Source: Oxalobacteraceae bacterium CAVE-383
GTDB lineage: Bacteria; Pseudomonadota; Gammaproteobacteria; Burkholderiales; Burkholderiaceae_D
Direction of reading: 5' to 3'
Assembly: GCA_004134995.1 (NCBI GenBank)
Contig: REGP01000001.1
Coordinates: forward strand, 620,001 to 684,000
Length of the DNA stretch: 64,000 bases
Part shown: positions 31,069-39,502 of the stretch, one piece after another
Layout: the number at the start of each line of letters is the position of its first letter
How positions within the stretch are numbered: the first letter of the stretch is position 1
Program-made: the position numbers and the translations under genes
The notes under the pieces: generated by a model
Told to the model about the DNA's origin: nothing
The model's database searches: none
Seen by the model: only the letters and a program-made list of their open reading frames with translations

Positions 31069-32307
31069 TTACACTGCGCGCCGGCTTGCCGCAATCACCG
31101 CATCGGCCAGCATCGCCTTGATTTCCACGTCGCTGAATGAGAGCTCCGCCAGGACATTCAGGCTATGCTCGCCCAGGTCCGGAGCAGGACCCGGCGCGAT
31201 CTTCCTGATTCCGGCAAGCGTGATTGGGCTATTCACCGTATGCGAGGCCTTGCCACTGGGTTCGGCCAGCGGCACCAGCACGTCGTTGGCCAGCATCTGC
31301 GGGTCTTTGACGATTTCGTCAAAGGTCTGCACGACGCCATAAATGACCCGCCCCAGATTGAGCGTCTCGATCCAGTGCGCCAATGGATATTGTGCAAATA
31401 CCGGATCGAGAATCGCCACCAGCGCCCAGGCGTTCTGGACGCGCAGCATTCTGTCGGCAAAGCGCGGGTCTGTCAGCAACCCGGGCAGGTTCATGGCTGC
31501 GATAAAGCCGGGCCAATCCTTCTCTTGAGCGGCCACCAGCAGGATCCAGCGGCCGTCCGCGGTGCGATACGGATTGAACAAGGCGTTGGCAGGGCGCTTG
31601 CGGTCGTGCTGTTCGACAAATTTGGCGCCGTGCAGCGCCCCTTCGATCCAGGTTGCCGCCGCCCACGCGCCTTCGGCGATCAAGGAAGTGGTTACGTGAC
31701 CGCCTTTGCCCGTCAGCGTGCGCGCGTACAGCGCGGTAACGATGGCGGAATACAGGGTCACTGCGGTGGCATGGTCGCCGATGCCGGGAATCGGCAGGGT
31801 CGGCGGACTATCCGCATCGTGCGTGACATCCATCAAGCCGGTGCGCGCCCAGTACGCGGTGACATCGAATCCGGGTTTATTGGCTTCGGGCCCGGCCAGG
31901 CCGTAGCCCGTGATGTCCGCATAGATCATGCGTTCATTGAGCGGCGCCAGCTGCTCGTAAGTGATGCCGAGCGTTTGCCTGACCGAAGGCGGAAAATTGG
32001 TGATCAATACATCGGCCCACTTGACCAGGCGCTGCAGTACGGTCTTTGCGCCCGGCGATTTCAGATCCAGCGCCAGGCTGCGCTTGTTGCGGTTGGTGAG
32101 CTGCCAGGCATAGTTGGTTTCGCTGCTTGGGTTTGGCGGGGTAAGGTAGAAGCGGCGATAGGGATCGCCGCCGCCCGGCGGTTCGACTTTGATCACGTCC
32201 GCGCCAAAATCGGCGAGAATTGTCGCAGCGGCCGGCCCGGCAATGAAACTTGCAAGGTCCAATACCTTCAAACCTGAGAACAGGCTCTCTTTTTCTGAAT
32301 GGGGCAT
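31069..32307 (-). CDS. CaiB/BaiF family (class III) CoA-transferase
   Basis: A 412-residue CoA-transferase that activates a carboxylic acid using another acyl-CoA as donor. The start at 32307 (MPHSEKESLFSGLKVLDL) has AGGAG eight bases upstream and a stop codon of the preceding gene just one base away (TGAcATG), implying coupled translation. Family marks are FIAGPAAATILADFGADVIK, EPPGGGDPYR, RNKRSLALDLKSPGA and the catalytic Asp region YADITGYGLAGPEANKPGFD. It probably supplies the CoA ester for the dehydrogenase encoded next. Confidence 0.9.
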   Translation of the reverse strand: MPHSEKESLFSGLKVLDLASFIAGPAAATILADFGADVIKVEPPGGGDPYRRFYLTPPNPSSETNYAWQLTNRNKRSLALDLKSPGAKTVLQRLVKWADVLITNFPPSVRQTLGITYEQLAPLNERMIYADITGYGLAGPEANKPGFDVTAYWARTGLMDVTHDADSPPTLPIPGIGDHATAVTLYSAIVTALYARTLTGKGGHVTTSLIAEGAWAAATWIEGALHGAKFVEQHDRKRPANALFNPYRTADGRWILLVAAQEKDWPGFIAAMNLPGLLTDPRFADRMLRVQNAWALVAILDPVFAQYPLAHWIETLNLGRVIYGVVQTFDEIVKDPQMLANDVLVPLAEPSGKASHTVNSPITLAGIRKIAPGPAPDLGEHSLNVLAELSFSDVEIKAMLADAVIAASRRAV

Positions 32308-32308
32308 G

Positions 32309-33235
32309 TCATTCTCCTGGAACTGCGTGGCTTGCATAGGCAATGCCGGTGAGATTTCCCTGTACATAAAGCAGGGTCTTGGCATCCGAGCCGTCCAGGC
32401 GGGTGCAATATACCGTTCCGCCAAGATCGGTTATGAACATGCGTTCGCTCTTGAGATCCAGCGCCAGGCCTATGCCTTCCATCAAGTGCGTGACCAGAAT
32501 TTCGGGCAGGCAGCCGGCGCCCGGAGGCGGATCCATTGGCGCGCGGTTCACCGTATTTCCGTTGGGTGGATCGCCACGATCGGTCCAGTAGATCTGTCGC
32601 CGCGCCAGATCCAGTTCCAGGTCGATCGGCTCGGGCAGCCCCTTGTAAAGCAATTCAATGTCGCTGCGCGCCTGCGCGGTTTCGCCTGCCGGGAGCTTCA
32701 TGCCGGCGCGGAAAATGCGGCCGAGGCCGGCGTTGTCGGGCCCTTTCTGGCTCCAGTAGAAATGGCCGGACGCGCTGTCGACCGCGATGCCCACGCACCA
32801 CCTGGTCTGATCGCCGCGGTCCAGGTCGCCGTGGCCGGTTTCGACCAGCGTTTCAACATTGCGTCCGTCGAGGTCGGCGCGCATTACGCGCATGCCCTCC
32901 CGGTCGGACCAATATAATTTACGATTCTTGCGGTCCAGGCAGATCTGCTTTGGCGTGTAGGTAATTCCGCCCGGAATAATGGTCTGGCGCTGCTGGCCGT
33001 TCAGATCGGCGCACGAAATCGTGCCGTCATCCAGATGCGGAACTCCCATTTCCGTCCAATAGATTCGGCCGGCGTCGAGGTCCACGGCAATGCCGTCCGG
33101 ATTCTTGCATCCCGTCAGCAGAATCTGTTTATCGGCGCCTTCCGGCGTCACCGTGAAAATCCGTCCGCCACTGATGTCGAGGACATATAGCAAGCCGTTG
33201 CTTGCCGCCGCTTTCGCGCTGATTATTGTGTTCAT
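32309..33235 (-). CDS. YWTD/NHL-type beta-propeller protein
   Basis: A 308-residue protein made of LDL-receptor class B-like repeats: IYWTEMGVPHL, LYWSDREGMRV, FYWSQKGPDNA and IYWTDRGDPPN recur about every 45-50 residues, giving a probable six-bladed propeller. No signal peptide is visible, so it should be cytoplasmic. The start at 33235 has AGGGA upstream; 33256 lacks a ribosome binding site. It lies within an acyl-CoA operon between the hydratase and the CoA-transferase. A lactonase or a binding role is possible, but no catalytic residues can be assigned. Confidence 0.8.
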   Translation of the reverse strand: MNTIISAKAAASNGLLYVLDISGGRIFTVTPEGADKQILLTGCKNPDGIAVDLDAGRIYWTEMGVPHLDDGTISCADLNGQQRQTIIPGGITYTPKQICLDRKNRKLYWSDREGMRVMRADLDGRNVETLVETGHGDLDRGDQTRWCVGIAVDSASGHFYWSQKGPDNAGLGRIFRAGMKLPAGETAQARSDIELLYKGLPEPIDLELDLARRQIYWTDRGDPPNGNTVNRAPMDPPPGAGCLPEILVTHLMEGIGLALDLKSERMFITDLGGTVYCTRLDGSDAKTLLYVQGNLTGIAYASHAVPGE

Positions 33236-33262
33236 CGATTCATCCCTGTCTGGCATGCGTGG

Positions 33263-34045
33263 CTACTTGCCGCTGAAGCGCGGAGGCCGTTTTGAAAGAA
33301 AGGCATCGGCGCCTTCGCGTTTGTCTTCGCTGCCGGCGCAGATGCTGAACAGCGCCCGCTCGATCGCGAGGCCGTCCGAGACAGTGGTGTCCCTGCTCCG
33401 GTTGATTGCCTCCATCGCCAGGCGAACGGCGATTGGCGCATTGGCGGCAATTTTCAGAAGGATTTCTTCGGCTCTCGCGACCAGCGCGTCATCGTCGACG
33501 ATTTCATTGACCAGGCCTATGCGCAGGGCTTCTTCCGCGCCGATCGCTTCGCCGGTAAGAATCAGTTGCATGGCGCGGCCAATGCCAATCAGGCGGGGCA
33601 ATCTTTGGGTCCCGCCAAAACCGGGAATGATTCCCAACTTCACTTCAGGCTGACCGAATTTTGCTTGCGCCGAGGCAATACGCAATGTGCATGCCATTGC
33701 CAGTTCGCATCCTCCGCCAAAGGCGTAGCCGTTGACCGCCGCGATTACCGGTTTGCCCAGAGATTCGATTTTGTCGAACAGTCGCTGGCCGGAACGCGTG
33801 AACTGTTCGGCCTGGACGCCATCGATCTCCGCCAGTTCGGCAATATCGGCGCCGGCGACAAAGGCCTTGCCGCGGCCGGTGAGGACGACGCCGGATACCG
33901 ATGCATCGGCGCTTATCAAATCAAACGCGCTGTTCAGCTCGCCGATGAGATGCTGGCTCAAGGCGTTCATTACGGCAGGGTGGTCCAGCGTAATGCAAAC
34001 GATTTTCCCTTTTTTGTCGTAATGCAGATGCGTAAATTCGGACAT
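33263..34045 (-). CDS. Enoyl-CoA hydratase/isomerase (crotonase family)
   Basis: A 260-residue crotonase-fold enzyme adding water across a 2-enoyl-CoA double bond. It shows FVAGADIAELAEID for the CoA site, the oxyanion hole NGYAFGGGCELAMACTL and KLGIIPGFGGTQRLPRLIG, with the catalytic Glu within GFGGTQR context and the earlier CELA. The C-terminus FLSKRPPRFSGK is standard. It belongs to the operon between the 3-hydroxyacyl-CoA dehydrogenase and the propeller protein and would act after the acyl-CoA dehydrogenase. Confidence 0.92.
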   Translation of the reverse strand: MSEFTHLHYDKKGKIVCITLDHPAVMNALSQHLIGELNSAFDLISADASVSGVVLTGRGKAFVAGADIAELAEIDGVQAEQFTRSGQRLFDKIESLGKPVIAAVNGYAFGGGCELAMACTLRIASAQAKFGQPEVKLGIIPGFGGTQRLPRLIGIGRAMQLILTGEAIGAEEALRIGLVNEIVDDDALVARAEEILLKIAANAPIAVRLAMEAINRSRDTTVSDGLAIERALFSICAGSEDKREGADAFLSKRPPRFSGK

Positions 34046-34072
34046 GTGGACAGCTCCCGTAATGGATGGCGA

Positions 34073-35005
34073 TTACTCGCCGGCGCGCGCTTTGAGCAAG
34101 GCGAGCAGCGTGGCATCCCGCTGGGACGCCAACTCTTCCAGTGAGCGGCCCTCTGTTTCCGCCTTGACGCCGTCGATCATTTTTTGCCTGATTTCCGGTG
34201 TAATCACCGGATTGCCCAGCACTTTCCACCAGGCTTGCATGGGACCGGAGAACTGATCGAAGAAATGCTCGATGCCGCCTGCGCCGCCACCGAGGTGGTA
34301 GAGCAGCGATGGACCCATGACGCCCCAGCGCAGGCCCGGCCCCCAACTGACGGCGATGTCCGCGTCCTCCACGCTGACGACGCCTTCGGCGACCAGGTGG
34401 ACGATTTCCCTGAAGAGTGCTGACGCCAGGCGGTTGGCGACGTGCCCGGGCACTTCTTTATGAAGCCGGACAGTCCGCTTTCCGAGCGAACGGTAGAACG
34501 CCGTGACCTGCTCGATCGTTTGCTCGGACGTGCGCTTGCCGCCAACGATTTCCACCAGCGGAATCAGATGCGGCGGGTTGAAGGGGTGGCCGATGACACA
34601 GCGTTCGGGGTAGCGTTTGCAGCCGGCCTGGATGTCCGACATCATGAGTCCCGATGAGCTGGATGCGATAGGCACCTCGGGCGGCAGCGCCGCGTCGAGG
34701 GTTTCATACAGCGAGAGTTTGAAGTCGAGGCGTTCCGGGCCGTTCTCCTGAACAAAATCCGCGCCCTCAATTGCCTTGCGCAGATCCGTCGTAAAGCTCA
34801 GCCCGCCCTTGTTGACATTCGGCCCCAGCCCCATTTCTTCCAGCGCCGGCCAGGCCTGTTCCACATATTGATGCAATTTATTCTCCGCATCCGGAGCGAT
34901 ATCGGTGGCAACGACCTGCAGCCCTTTCGATAAAAAGAGGGCAGTCCAGCTGGCGCCGATGGCGCCTGTGCCGATGACGGCAATTTTCCGAATGGGGGTG
35001 GACAT
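34073..35005 (-). CDS. 3-hydroxyacyl-CoA dehydrogenase / L-carnitine dehydrogenase family
   Basis: A 310-residue NAD-dependent dehydrogenase. The N-terminal Rossmann motif is IAVIGTGAIGASWTALFLSKG; then come ADFVQENGPERLDFKLSLY, the SSSSGLMMSDIQ segment, the catalytic His in VIGHPFNPPHLIPLVEIVGG and the C-terminal dimer domain (GPGLRWGVMGPSLLYHLGGG). The length and the PERL/GLRW pattern bring it near L-carnitine dehydrogenase and lambda-crystallin-type enzymes. It is the first gene of the acyl-CoA operon, divergent from poxB. Confidence 0.88.
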   Translation of the reverse strand: MSTPIRKIAVIGTGAIGASWTALFLSKGLQVVATDIAPDAENKLHQYVEQAWPALEEMGLGPNVNKGGLSFTTDLRKAIEGADFVQENGPERLDFKLSLYETLDAALPPEVPIASSSSGLMMSDIQAGCKRYPERCVIGHPFNPPHLIPLVEIVGGKRTSEQTIEQVTAFYRSLGKRTVRLHKEVPGHVANRLASALFREIVHLVAEGVVSVEDADIAVSWGPGLRWGVMGPSLLYHLGGGAGGIEHFFDQFSGPMQAWWKVLGNPVITPEIRQKMIDGVKAETEGRSLEELASQRDATLLALLKARAGE

Positions 35006-35230
35006 TATGTATTTCCTTTGTTAGGGAGGCGCGTCGAATGCGGGAAATGGGATGGGATCGAACACGGAATGTCGAGCCTTCAGTATATGAACTGTCGTTA
35101 CGGGCCGGAAGTACATGTTTATGCAATAGCCGCGCTTGGTTGCGCTGACTATTATCGGAACCAAGACCGGATGAGCGTTTGCCGGACGACTCATGGCAAT
35201 CAATTCGGAAACCCGTCCTGGAGATGTGAA

Positions 35231-36952
35231 ATGACAAAGATAGCTGCGGACTACATGGTCGGCGCATTGAAAAATGCCGGCGTGAAGCGCGTGTTCGGCG
35301 TGGTGGGAGATTCGCTGAACGGATTCACGGATTCCCTGCGCCGGGACGGTTCGATTGAGTGGGTGCACATGCGTCACGAGGAAAGCGCGGCGTTCGCCGC
35401 CGGCGCCGAGGCGCATCTCACGGGGGAACTGGCGGTCTGCTGCGGCAGTTGCGGTCCGGGGAATCTGCACCTGATCAATGGCTTGTTCGATTGCCATCGA
35501 AGCGGCGTTCCCGTCCTTGCCATTGCCTCGCATATTCCAAGCTCGGAAATCGGCATCGACTATTTTCAGGCGACCCATCCCGAAGTGCTGTTCAAGGAAT
35601 GCAGCCATTACGTTGAACTGGTCCATCATGCCGACCAGTTGCCGCAAATCCTGGCCCGCGCCATCCGCACGGCAATTGCGCGCAAAGGCGTTGCCGTCGT
35701 CGTCATCCCCGGCGACGTGGCCCTCGGGCCTCTCACCAAATCCGTGCCGCGCTGGAGCGCGCCTGCCGCGCCGGTGATTCGCCCCTCGGACGACGAAGTC
35801 GACAAACTTGCGAGTATGTTGAACCGGGCGTCGGCGGTGACGCTGCTTTGCGGCGCAGGCTGCAAGGATGCCCATGCGCAAGTCGTGGAACTGGCCCGCA
35901 GGCTGCAGGCGCCTATCGTGCACTCGCTGCGCGGAAAGGAATACATCGAATACGATAACCCGTTCGATGTGGGAATGACCGGCCTGGTCGGATTCGCCTC
36001 CGGTTATACCGCAATGAAAAGTTGCGACATGCTCCTGATGCTCGGCACCGATTTTCCCTATCGGCAGTTCTATCCGGAAGACGTGGTCATCGCGCAAATC
36101 GATATCAGGGCGGAAGCGCTCGGCAATCGCTGCCCGATAGAACTCGGCGTATTGGGAACAGTCAAGGACACGCTCGGCGAACTTCTTCCGAAGATTGAGG
36201 AAAAATCGGACGACAGCTTCCTGAAGCACGCGCTCGAAGATTATCGCAAGGCGCGCAAGGACCTGGACGCGCTGGCGGAGTCGGCTCCCGGCAGCACCAC
36301 CATCCATCCGCAGTATGTGACCCGCCTCGTCAGCGAACTCGCGGACGAGGATGCCATCTTCTCATGCGACGTCGGCACGCCCATCGCATGGACCGCCAGA
36401 TATCTGAAGATGAACGGCAAACGGCGGCTGGTCGGCTCGTTCAACCACGGTTCGATGGCCAACTCGCTGTTGCACTCGATCGGCGCGCAGGCCGCTTTTC
36501 CCGAGCGGCAGGTGATTTCGATGTCGGGCGACGGCGGCTTCACGATGATGATGGGCGAATTCCTGACGCTGATTCAAACAGGGTTGCCGGTGAAGGTCAT
36601 CGTGCTCAACAACGGCACGCTGGGCTTCGTCGAAATGGAGATGAAGGCCGGCGGCTTCCTTGATGTCGGATGCGACCTGAAAAACCCGGACTTCGCCGCG
36701 ATGGCCAATGCGATCGGCGTCAAGGGCATTCGCGTCGAACGCCCCGATCAACTGGAAGGCGCTCTGCGCGAAGCCTTCGCCCATCCGGGGCCGGCGCTGG
36801 TCGACGTCGTGAGCGCACGCCAGGAACTGGTGATGCCGCCTGCGACCACCGCCGACCAGACTTACCACTTCGGCCTGTTCATGATGCGCGCCGTCATGGA
36901 CGGCCGGGGCCACCAGCTCATCGATCTGGCAAAGGTCAATCTGTTCCGATAG
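35231..36952 (+). CDS. poxB: Thiamine-diphosphate enzyme, pyruvate dehydrogenase (quinone) type
   Basis: A 573-residue ThDP/FAD enzyme of the pyruvate oxidase group, which decarboxylates pyruvate to acetate and passes electrons to quinone. N-terminal GVKRVFGVVGDSLNGFTDSL with the catalytic Glu in RHEESAAFAAGAEA, the central FAD-type domain, and the ThDP motif MSGDGGFTMMMGEFLTLIQT...NNGTLGFVEMEM are all present. The start at 35231 follows GGAG; the frame is open further upstream but without similarity. The C-terminus lacks an obvious long membrane helix. An MFS gene follows 77 nt downstream. Confidence 0.88.
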   Translation: MTKIAADYMVGALKNAGVKRVFGVVGDSLNGFTDSLRRDGSIEWVHMRHEESAAFAAGAEAHLTGELAVCCGSCGPGNLHLINGLFDCHRSGVPVLAIASHIPSSEIGIDYFQATHPEVLFKECSHYVELVHHADQLPQILARAIRTAIARKGVAVVVIPGDVALGPLTKSVPRWSAPAAPVIRPSDDEVDKLASMLNRASAVTLLCGAGCKDAHAQVVELARRLQAPIVHSLRGKEYIEYDNPFDVGMTGLVGFASGYTAMKSCDMLLMLGTDFPYRQFYPEDVVIAQIDIRAEALGNRCPIELGVLGTVKDTLGELLPKIEEKSDDSFLKHALEDYRKARKDLDALAESAPGSTTIHPQYVTRLVSELADEDAIFSCDVGTPIAWTARYLKMNGKRRLVGSFNHGSMANSLLHSIGAQAAFPERQVISMSGDGGFTMMMGEFLTLIQTGLPVKVIVLNNGTLGFVEMEMKAGGFLDVGCDLKNPDFAAMANAIGVKGIRVERPDQLEGALREAFAHPGPALVDVVSARQELVMPPATTADQTYHFGLFMMRAVMDGRGHQLIDLAKVNLFR

Positions 36953-37029
36953 TTCGCGAACGTCAATCAGCCCAGGCCGGGCGTTGTCTCTCACCCGGCC
37001 GATCGGCGCTTCCATGGGGAATCTGAAAC

Positions 37030-38304
37030 ATGTCAACCAAGACCATAAGCACTGCCGGTATTTCAACCGGCGGCAGCTCGATACACATAGGCTTCGTCAT
37101 CGCCTGGCTGTTTTGCGCCGCGTTTTATTTCATGCAGTACGTGCTGCGTTCCGCGCCGGGCGTGATGATACCGGAGCTGAGCGCGGCGTTCGCGCGCGAT
37201 GCGACGGGGGTGGGGGCGCTGGTCGGCCTGTACTACTACACCTATGCGCTGTTTTCGATTGTTTGCGGCGCATTGCTCGATCGATTCGGCGGCAAGGCCG
37301 TGCTGCCGGGCGGCATCGTTCTGGTGGCTGTCGGGGCGGTATTGTTCGGCATGGGCAGCGTGGAGGGCGCGCAGATCGGCCGCCTGCTGCAAGGCGCGGG
37401 TTCATCGTGCGGGTTCATCGGCGCGGTGTATCTCGCCACGCGCGGCTTCCCGCCGCGCGCTCTGGCGACGGCGATCGGTTTCACGCAATGCTTCGGCATG
37501 CTGGGCGGCTCCGCCGGCCAGTTCGCCGTTGCGCCGCTGATTCACGGCCTCATCACATGGCAGCAGTTCTGGTGGCTGGCCGGCGCCGTCATCTTTTTGA
37601 TTGCCGCGCTGGTGCTCATTGCGACGCCGGCAACGGATGACAGCAGCGCCGCCGGCCAGGGCTCGTGGCTGAAGATGTTCGCGCCATACAAGCAAGTGCT
37701 GTCCAATCCGCAGTCGTATCTTTGCGGTTTCTGCGCCGGCCTGCTGTTCTTGCCGACTACCATAGGCGACATGATCTGGGGCATTCCTTTCCTGCACGGC
37801 GGCCTCGACGTCAGCTATGCGGAAGCCGTCAACCGCGCGAGCATGGTGCCGCTGGGCTGGGTGATAGGCTGTCCGTTGCTGGGCTATCTATCCGACCGCC
37901 TGGGGCGCCGCAAGCCGGTGCTGATCGCCGGCGCGCTGCTCATGCTGGCGTCGACCGCGGCCATTTTCTATCTGCCGCCCGGCGTGGCGCCGCCTTACCT
38001 GCTCGGCCTGCTGCTGGGCATCGGTTCCGGCGCGGCGATGCTGCCCTATACGGTGATCAAGGAAGTCAATCCGGACAACGTGAAGGGCAGCGCCAGCGGC
38101 GCAATCAATTTCCTGGTGTTCTCGTTCAGCGCCTTGCTCACGCCGCTGTATGGCAAGCTGCTGGCCCATCTCGCCAACGGCGGAAAAATGGACTTGCCGG
38201 TGTTCCGCACGGCCGGCTCGTGGCTGCTCGCCGGCATTGCGATCGCCATCGTGCTGGCGATGTTCATACGCGAAACCGGACCGCGCGGACGCGCGAACGC
38301 TTGA
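37030..38304 (+). CDS. MFS transporter
   Basis: A 424-residue inner-membrane carrier with about 12 hydrophobic segments. The first half has the major-facilitator loop GALLDRFGGKAVLPGG between helices 2 and 3, and the second half repeats it as GYLSDRLGRRKPVLIAG. The sequence resembles the organic-acid/sugar-acid porters (ACS-like group). It follows poxB on the same strand and may import an acid that feeds this region's catabolic enzymes; the substrate is not predictable. Confidence 0.88.
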   Translation: MSTKTISTAGISTGGSSIHIGFVIAWLFCAAFYFMQYVLRSAPGVMIPELSAAFARDATGVGALVGLYYYTYALFSIVCGALLDRFGGKAVLPGGIVLVAVGAVLFGMGSVEGAQIGRLLQGAGSSCGFIGAVYLATRGFPPRALATAIGFTQCFGMLGGSAGQFAVAPLIHGLITWQQFWWLAGAVIFLIAALVLIATPATDDSSAAGQGSWLKMFAPYKQVLSNPQSYLCGFCAGLLFLPTTIGDMIWGIPFLHGGLDVSYAEAVNRASMVPLGWVIGCPLLGYLSDRLGRRKPVLIAGALLMLASTAAIFYLPPGVAPPYLLGLLLGIGSGAAMLPYTVIKEVNPDNVKGSASGAINFLVFSFSALLTPLYGKLLAHLANGGKMDLPVFRTAGSWLLAGIAIAIVLAMFIRETGPRGRANA

Positions 38305-38329
38305 GAACAGAGATTCTTCGCCTGTATTT

Positions 38330-38363
38330 GGGGGGGGGCCCGTCATCGGGTTTCCCCGACGGG
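38330..38363. other. G9 tract and hairpin between convergent genes
   Basis: A run of nine G (38330-38338) is followed by CCCGTC...GACGGG (38339-38363) with an inner GGG/CCC pair. It lies between the MFS stop and the receiver-protein stop. There is no long T-run, so terminator function is uncertain; the G-run could vary in length. Confidence 0.5.
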
Positions 38364-38365
38364 TT

Positions 38366-38731
38366 TCAGCAACAGCGCTGCAGCAAGCCGCAAAGGGCGT
38401 CGCAATCGATGGGCTTGCGCAAGAATCCGGCCGCGCCGAGGCGAATGTAGAACGATTCCATATCTTCACTGAGCTGGCCGGTAATGACGATGACGGGAAC
38501 GGAAAGCGCCGATCGCCCGATATGCGCCAACAGGTCCAGGCCGCTCATCCGGGGCATTTCGCGGTCGGTGATGACGCAGCAAACCCGGGACAGGGCGTCG
38601 GTGGCGAGCAAATCCGCCACCGACGTGAAGAGGTAAGGCCGGTAGCCGATGGAAGCAAGGAGATTCGCCAGCGATTCGAGCACGCGACCGTCGTCATCAA
38701 CTATCGCGATGCTGCGCGTCGGTATCGTCAT
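38366..38731 (-). CDS. Single-domain response regulator (receiver only)
   Basis: A 121-residue CheY-like receiver with no output domain. It has the acidic pair in IAIVDDDGRVLESL, the phospho-acceptor Asp in CVITDREMPRMSG, Thr in VIVITGQLS and Lys in GFLRKPID. It lies 31 nt downstream of the FixJ-like regulator on the same strand and is probably co-transcribed. It could act as a phosphate sink or in a relay for the neighbouring PAS kinase. Confidence 0.9.
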   Translation of the reverse strand: MTIPTRSIAIVDDDGRVLESLANLLASIGYRPYLFTSVADLLATDALSRVCCVITDREMPRMSGLDLLAHIGRSALSVPVIVITGQLSEDMESFYIRLGAAGFLRKPIDCDALCGLLQRCC

Positions 38732-38762
38732 TTCTGTGCGCTCCCGCCGATGCGTCCCGGCG

Positions 38763-39395
38763 TTATTGTTCTGTGCTGGACATCAACTCCATCGGCAACT
38801 TGCCGGCCAGCTTGACCATGGCGGCAAATGACTTGGTTTGCAACTTTTTCATGATCTTGCCGCGATGGACTTGCACGGTGTATTCCGTAATACCCAGGCA
38901 GCCTGCAGCCTGTTTGTTCAGCATGCCGTCGACCAGCAGGCGCAGGACTTGCTGTTCGCGCGGCGTCAGCGTTACATACAACGATCGAAGCTGGGCCTGC
39001 TCATCTTGCACCGCGCGCAGCAGGCAGTCCTTTGCCAGCGCAGCCTTGATCGCGGCCAGCAAACTGACTTCGTCGAGCGGCTTGGTGAGAAAGTCGATGG
39101 CGCCGCCCTTCATCGCCTGGACAGTCGACGGCACGTCGCCGCGGCCGGTAATGAAAATGATCGGCAACGCCGCGCGCGACATGACCTGCTGCTGCACTTC
39201 CAGGCCGTTCATGCTCGGCAAACTGAGGTCCAGGAGCAGGCATGCGCAGTCATCCTCGCGCTCGTATTGAAGAAATTCCTGGCCGGAAGCGAACAGGACG
39301 ACGTTTTTTCCATAGGCGCGCAACAGCGCCGACAGCGATTCCCTGACCCGATAGTCGTCATCGACGATATAGACCACTTCCTTCGATTGTTCCAT
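38763..39395 (-). CDS. FixJ/NarL-type response regulator
   Basis: A 210-residue DNA-binding response regulator. The receiver has VYIVDDDYRVRESLSALL, phospho-Asp in CLLLDLSLPSMNG, Thr in IIFITGRGD and Lys in FLTKPLDE. The output domain is a LuxR-type helix-turn-helix, LTPREQQVLRLLVDGMLNKQ with ITEYTVQVHRGKIMKKL. The start at 39395 has GGAG eight bases upstream. It follows the three-PAS kinase gene, its likely partner, and has its own promoter region with the TTACAG palindrome. Confidence 0.93.
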   Translation of the reverse strand: MEQSKEVVYIVDDDYRVRESLSALLRAYGKNVVLFASGQEFLQYEREDDCACLLLDLSLPSMNGLEVQQQVMSRAALPIIFITGRGDVPSTVQAMKGGAIDFLTKPLDEVSLLAAIKAALAKDCLLRAVQDEQAQLRSLYVTLTPREQQVLRLLVDGMLNKQAAGCLGITEYTVQVHRGKIMKKLQTKSFAAMVKLAGKLPMELMSSTEQ

Positions 39396-39444
39396 GATGT
39401 TCTCCGGTAACGGTACAACTTCGAGCGGCATAGTACTTGGAGGC

Positions 39445-39489
39445 AGTCTAGACACACAAGCCGATGCCGGCTATTACATCTTGCTGTAA
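39445..39489 (-). promoter_or_regulatory. Palindromic regulator site plus -10 upstream of the FixJ-like regulator gene
   Basis: On the minus strand TTACAGCAAGATGTAA (39489-39474) is followed after 23 nt by TAGACT (39450-39445). The palindrome is centred about 44 nt before the predicted start, where LuxR/FixJ-type activators often bind. It lies in the 107-nt gap between kinase and regulator and suggests autoregulation. Confidence 0.6.
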
Positions 39490-39502
39490 CCCGGCGCCGG
39501 CC

